The notes beneath the pieces are model-generated. The model searched no databases. It was not told the origin of the DNA and was given only the letters and a program-made list of their open reading frames with translations. Of a DNA stretch of 64,000 nt, positions 61,777-64,000 are shown piece after piece. A program made the translations under genes and the position numbers. This DNA comes from Clavibacter michiganensis subsp. tessellarius (GTDB lineage Bacteria; Actinomycetota; Actinomycetes; Actinomycetales; Microbacteriaceae): contig NZ_CP040788.1 in NCBI RefSeq assembly GCF_021922985.1, positions 1,798,001-1,862,000 of the forward strand. The letters are read 5' to 3'. The first letter of the stretch is position 1, and the number at the start of each line of letters is the position of its first letter.

Positions 61777-63840
61777 TCAGCCGCGCGCGCCGAGCCGCTC
61801 CCACAGGAAGCCGTGGATCAGCGACTGCAGCCGCGCCGTCGCGGGGTTGTCCGCGGATCCGCCGTGCCCGCCCGCGGTGTTCTCGAAGTACCAGGCGTCC
61901 TCGACGCCGGTCTCGTGCAGCAGCGCGACCATCTTGCGCGCCTGCACGGGCCCGACGCGGTCGTCGCTCGTCGCCGCGTAGACGAGCGTCGGCGGGTACG
62001 CGACCCCCTCCCGCACGTTGTGGTACGGCGAGAACGTGCGGATGAACTCCCAATCCGCGGGCACGTCCGGGTCCCCGTACTCGGCGATCCACGACGCCCC
62101 CGCCGACAGCCGCGTGTACCGCCGCATGTCGAGGAGCGGGACCCCGCAGACCACGGCGCCGAACAGCTCCGGGTAGGCGGTGAGCATGTTGCCCACGAGC
62201 AGGCCGCCGTTGCTCCGCCCCTCGCAGCCGAGGCGCGCCGGCACGGTGACGCCGCGGGTCACGAGGTCGCGCGCGACGGCCGCGAAGTCCTCGTAGGCGC
62301 GGTGGCGGTCCTGCCGGAGCGCGGCCCGGTGCCACGCCGGCCCGTACTCGCCGCCGCCGCGGATGTTGGCGAGCACGTAGACGCCGCCGCGCGCGAGCCA
62401 GCCGCGCCCCCGGACGCCGCTGTACGACGGCAGCAGGCTGTTCTCGAAGCCGCCGTAGCCCGAGAGCAGCGTGGGGGCAGATCCGTCGAGCGGCAGGTCC
62501 CGCGGCCCCACCTGGAAGTAGGGCACGCGCGTGCCGTCGTCCGAGACGGCGAAGTGCTGCGCGACCTCGAGCCCCGCGGCGTCGAAGGACGCGGGCTGAT
62601 CCTTGACGGCCCGCGGCGGGCCCTCGCCCACCACGCCGCGCAGGAGCGTGGGCGGCGTGAGGAAGCCCGTCACCGCGAGCCAGTACTCGTCGGTCTCGCG
62701 GTCGGTGGCCACGACGGAGACGGAGGCGAGCGGCGTCCCGACGGGCACGTCCTCCTCGGTCCAGCCGCCGGATCCGCCCGCCGTCGGCGGCGTGAGCACG
62801 CGGATCCGGCTCGCCACGTCCTCCAGAAGCGTCACCACGAGGTGCCCCGCCGTCCACGCCCAGTCCTCGAGGCTCCGCGACGAGGTCGGGGCGACCAGCA
62901 CCGCGAGGGCCCGGGATCCGGCGAGGAAGTCGTCGAGGCGCGCCGCGAGCAGCGACCCGCCAGCGTGCACGACGCCGCCGATCTCCGTGTCGCGCCGCGG
63001 CCGCAGCAGGAGCCACTCGCGGTGCAGGTCCACGTCGACGTCGTCGGGCACGTCGATCGGCACGGTCCCCGCGTCGGTGAGCAGCAGCGTGCGCGACGTG
63101 AAGAAGTCGGGCACCTCGCGGACCACGTCCCGCTCGAAGCCCGGCGTGGGGTCGTGCGTCACGTGGACGAGCATGTCGCCCGCCGCGACGGCGTGGACCT
63201 CGGCGGCGTCGGCGAGCGCCTGGCCGCGGCTCCAGCGCCGTGCCGTGCGCGCGTAGGAGCTCTCGGTGAGGCTGCCCGGTCCGAAGTCGGTGCCGACGAA
63301 GACGGTGTCCCGGTCGATCCACGAAACCATCGTCTTCGCGACCGGCACCGCGAAGCCGTCCTCGACGAAGCGGCCGGTGGCGAGGTCGAGCTCGCGGACC
63401 GCGACGGCGTCCCCGCCGTCGGGCGAGAGCGACACGAGGGCGCGGTCGCGCGTCGGCGACAGCAGCTGCGCCCGGGAGAACTGCCACGGGATCCCCTCGG
63501 CCGCGCCCAGCGCGTCGAGGTCGAGCAGGACCTCCCACTCGGGCGACGGGGCCTCGTACTCGTCGAGCGTCGTGCGCCGCCAGAGTCCCTGCACGTGCTC
63601 GGCGTCGCGCCAGAGGTTGTACAGGTGGTCGCCGTGCCGGGTCACGTACGGGATGCGCTCGTCCGACTCGAGCACCTCGAGCAGCTCGGAGGTGAGCCCG
63701 GCGCGCGCGTCCTCGGGAGAGCGCGCGAGCGTCCGGTCGTTCTCGGCGCGCACCCACGCCAGGGCGCGGTCGCCGTGGATGTCCTCCAGCCACAGGAACG
63801 GATCGTCGGGGGTCGCGGGGCCATGGGCGTCGTCGGTCAT
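61777..63840 (-). CDS. Prolyl oligopeptidase (S9A family)
   Basis: A 687-residue serine peptidase. An N-terminal seven-bladed propeller (about residues 65-400) gates access to the C-terminal alpha/beta hydrolase. Nucleophile Ser lies in CEGRSNGGLL, Asp in ATSDDRV, and His in TAGGHGG. The length and an N-terminus starting DDPFLWLEDIHGDRALAWV match prolyl oligopeptidase or oligopeptidase B. It cleaves short peptides after proline or basic residues. No signal peptide, so cytoplasmic. It is convergent with the SARP gene. Confidence 0.94.
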   Translation of the reverse strand: MTDDAHGPATPDDPFLWLEDIHGDRALAWVRAENDRTLARSPEDARAGLTSELLEVLESDERIPYVTRHGDHLYNLWRDAEHVQGLWRRTTLDEYEAPSPEWEVLLDLDALGAAEGIPWQFSRAQLLSPTRDRALVSLSPDGGDAVAVRELDLATGRFVEDGFAVPVAKTMVSWIDRDTVFVGTDFGPGSLTESSYARTARRWSRGQALADAAEVHAVAAGDMLVHVTHDPTPGFERDVVREVPDFFTSRTLLLTDAGTVPIDVPDDVDVDLHREWLLLRPRRDTEIGGVVHAGGSLLAARLDDFLAGSRALAVLVAPTSSRSLEDWAWTAGHLVVTLLEDVASRIRVLTPPTAGGSGGWTEEDVPVGTPLASVSVVATDRETDEYWLAVTGFLTPPTLLRGVVGEGPPRAVKDQPASFDAAGLEVAQHFAVSDDGTRVPYFQVGPRDLPLDGSAPTLLSGYGGFENSLLPSYSGVRGRGWLARGGVYVLANIRGGGEYGPAWHRAALRQDRHRAYEDFAAVARDLVTRGVTVPARLGCEGRSNGGLLVGNMLTAYPELFGAVVCGVPLLDMRRYTRLSAGASWIAEYGDPDVPADWEFIRTFSPYHNVREGVAYPPTLVYAATSDDRVGPVQARKMVALLHETGVEDAWYFENTAGGHGGSADNPATARLQSLIHGFLWERLGARG

Positions 63841-63905
63841 CCCGTCAGCCTACGGACGCGCGCTCGGCGCGGCCGCGGGGCGCACGCCGCCCGCGTCGCC
63901 CCGGG

Positions 63906-64000
63906 TCAGGCGGCGGGTGCCAGGAACTCGTCCCAGCCGGGCGCCGGACGCTCCATGCCGCTGACGACCCAGCCGCTCCCCTGCGGGGCGCGCGGCGCGG
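63906..64000 (-). CDS. 3' end of a gene running off the window (partial)
   Basis: The minus strand from the window edge is open for 31 codons with high third-position GC and ends SGWVVSGMERP then GWDEFLAPAA. This is too little to name the protein. Confidence 0.5.
   Translation of the reverse strand, partial: APRAPQGSGWVVSGMERPAPGWDEFLAPAA

Overview
The window is high-GC (about 70% or more), dense, single-chromosome bacterial DNA with strong G/C bias at third codon positions. The gene set is actinobacterial: Lsr2, SepX/GlpR, a SARP/BTAD regulator, class I ribonucleotide reductase with actinobacterial-type DnaA boxes, and an LPxTG surface protein. A secreted GH5-CBM2 cellulase and the general gene content fit the Microbacteriaceae, with Clavibacter the most likely genus. 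That taxonomic call is inference; no rRNA or marker tree was available.

Layout. 0-12.4 kb is housekeeping: DUF255 thioredoxin-fold protein, CorA, aldo/keto reductase plus acyl-CoA ligase, HrpA helicase, a GAF-SpoIIE phosphatase, a sulfurtransferase and a GNAT. 12.4-16.5 kb is nrdA-nrdB with an unusual 25-codon ORF between them. This micro-ORF carries the CxxC tail that the NrdA frame lacks. Upstream lie two NrdR-like boxes and three DnaA boxes. 16.5-21.1 kb holds an MFS permease, a lipoprotein, an aldo/keto reductase and an HtrA-type protease. 21.2-25.6 kb is a sugar ABC importer (two permeases and a Tat-type binding lipoprotein) under a LacI regulator, with candidate operators in between. 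25.7-30 kb holds conserved hypotheticals, a methyltransferase and the cellulase; tRNA-Ala(CGC) follows.

30.1-34.4 kb is the conserved actinobacterial sepX/glpR - rimJ - galU <> 5-FCL - fmdB - mscL block. The gephyrin-like moeA/glp gene that sits between galU and rimJ in mycobacteria is absent. 34.4-38.4 kb encodes a large SF1-helicase-like protein with a broken Walker A motif and a Vsr/MTES-type nuclease tail. tRNA-Arg(CCT) follows.

38.9-47.4 kb is the most unusual part. After a lipoprotein and a bacterial-PH-like membrane protein come five tandem paralogues of about 192-219 aa, all starting MHV[VI]xLG and containing a PqqD-like segment. Two of them are translationally coupled to a small membrane-anchored or secreted protein family, and the first anchor gene is coupled to a soluble VirD4/TraD-like ATPase. 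I do not recognise this as a described system.

47.4-64 kb holds an orphan HsdR-N-type nuclease-domain protein, a luciferase-like monooxygenase, a hydantoin/nitrogen-compound operon (NCS1 permease, hydantoinase/oxoprolinase, two DUF917 proteins, PucR regulator), a YrdC-like protein, lsr2, a Cys-repeat LPxTG surface protein, a SARP regulator with an upstream coupled micro-ORF, a prolyl oligopeptidase and a partial gene at the end. Many gene junctions carry strong inverted-repeat terminators. Several starts lack a Shine-Dalgarno and sit 6 nt after a -10-like hexamer, suggesting leaderless mRNAs.
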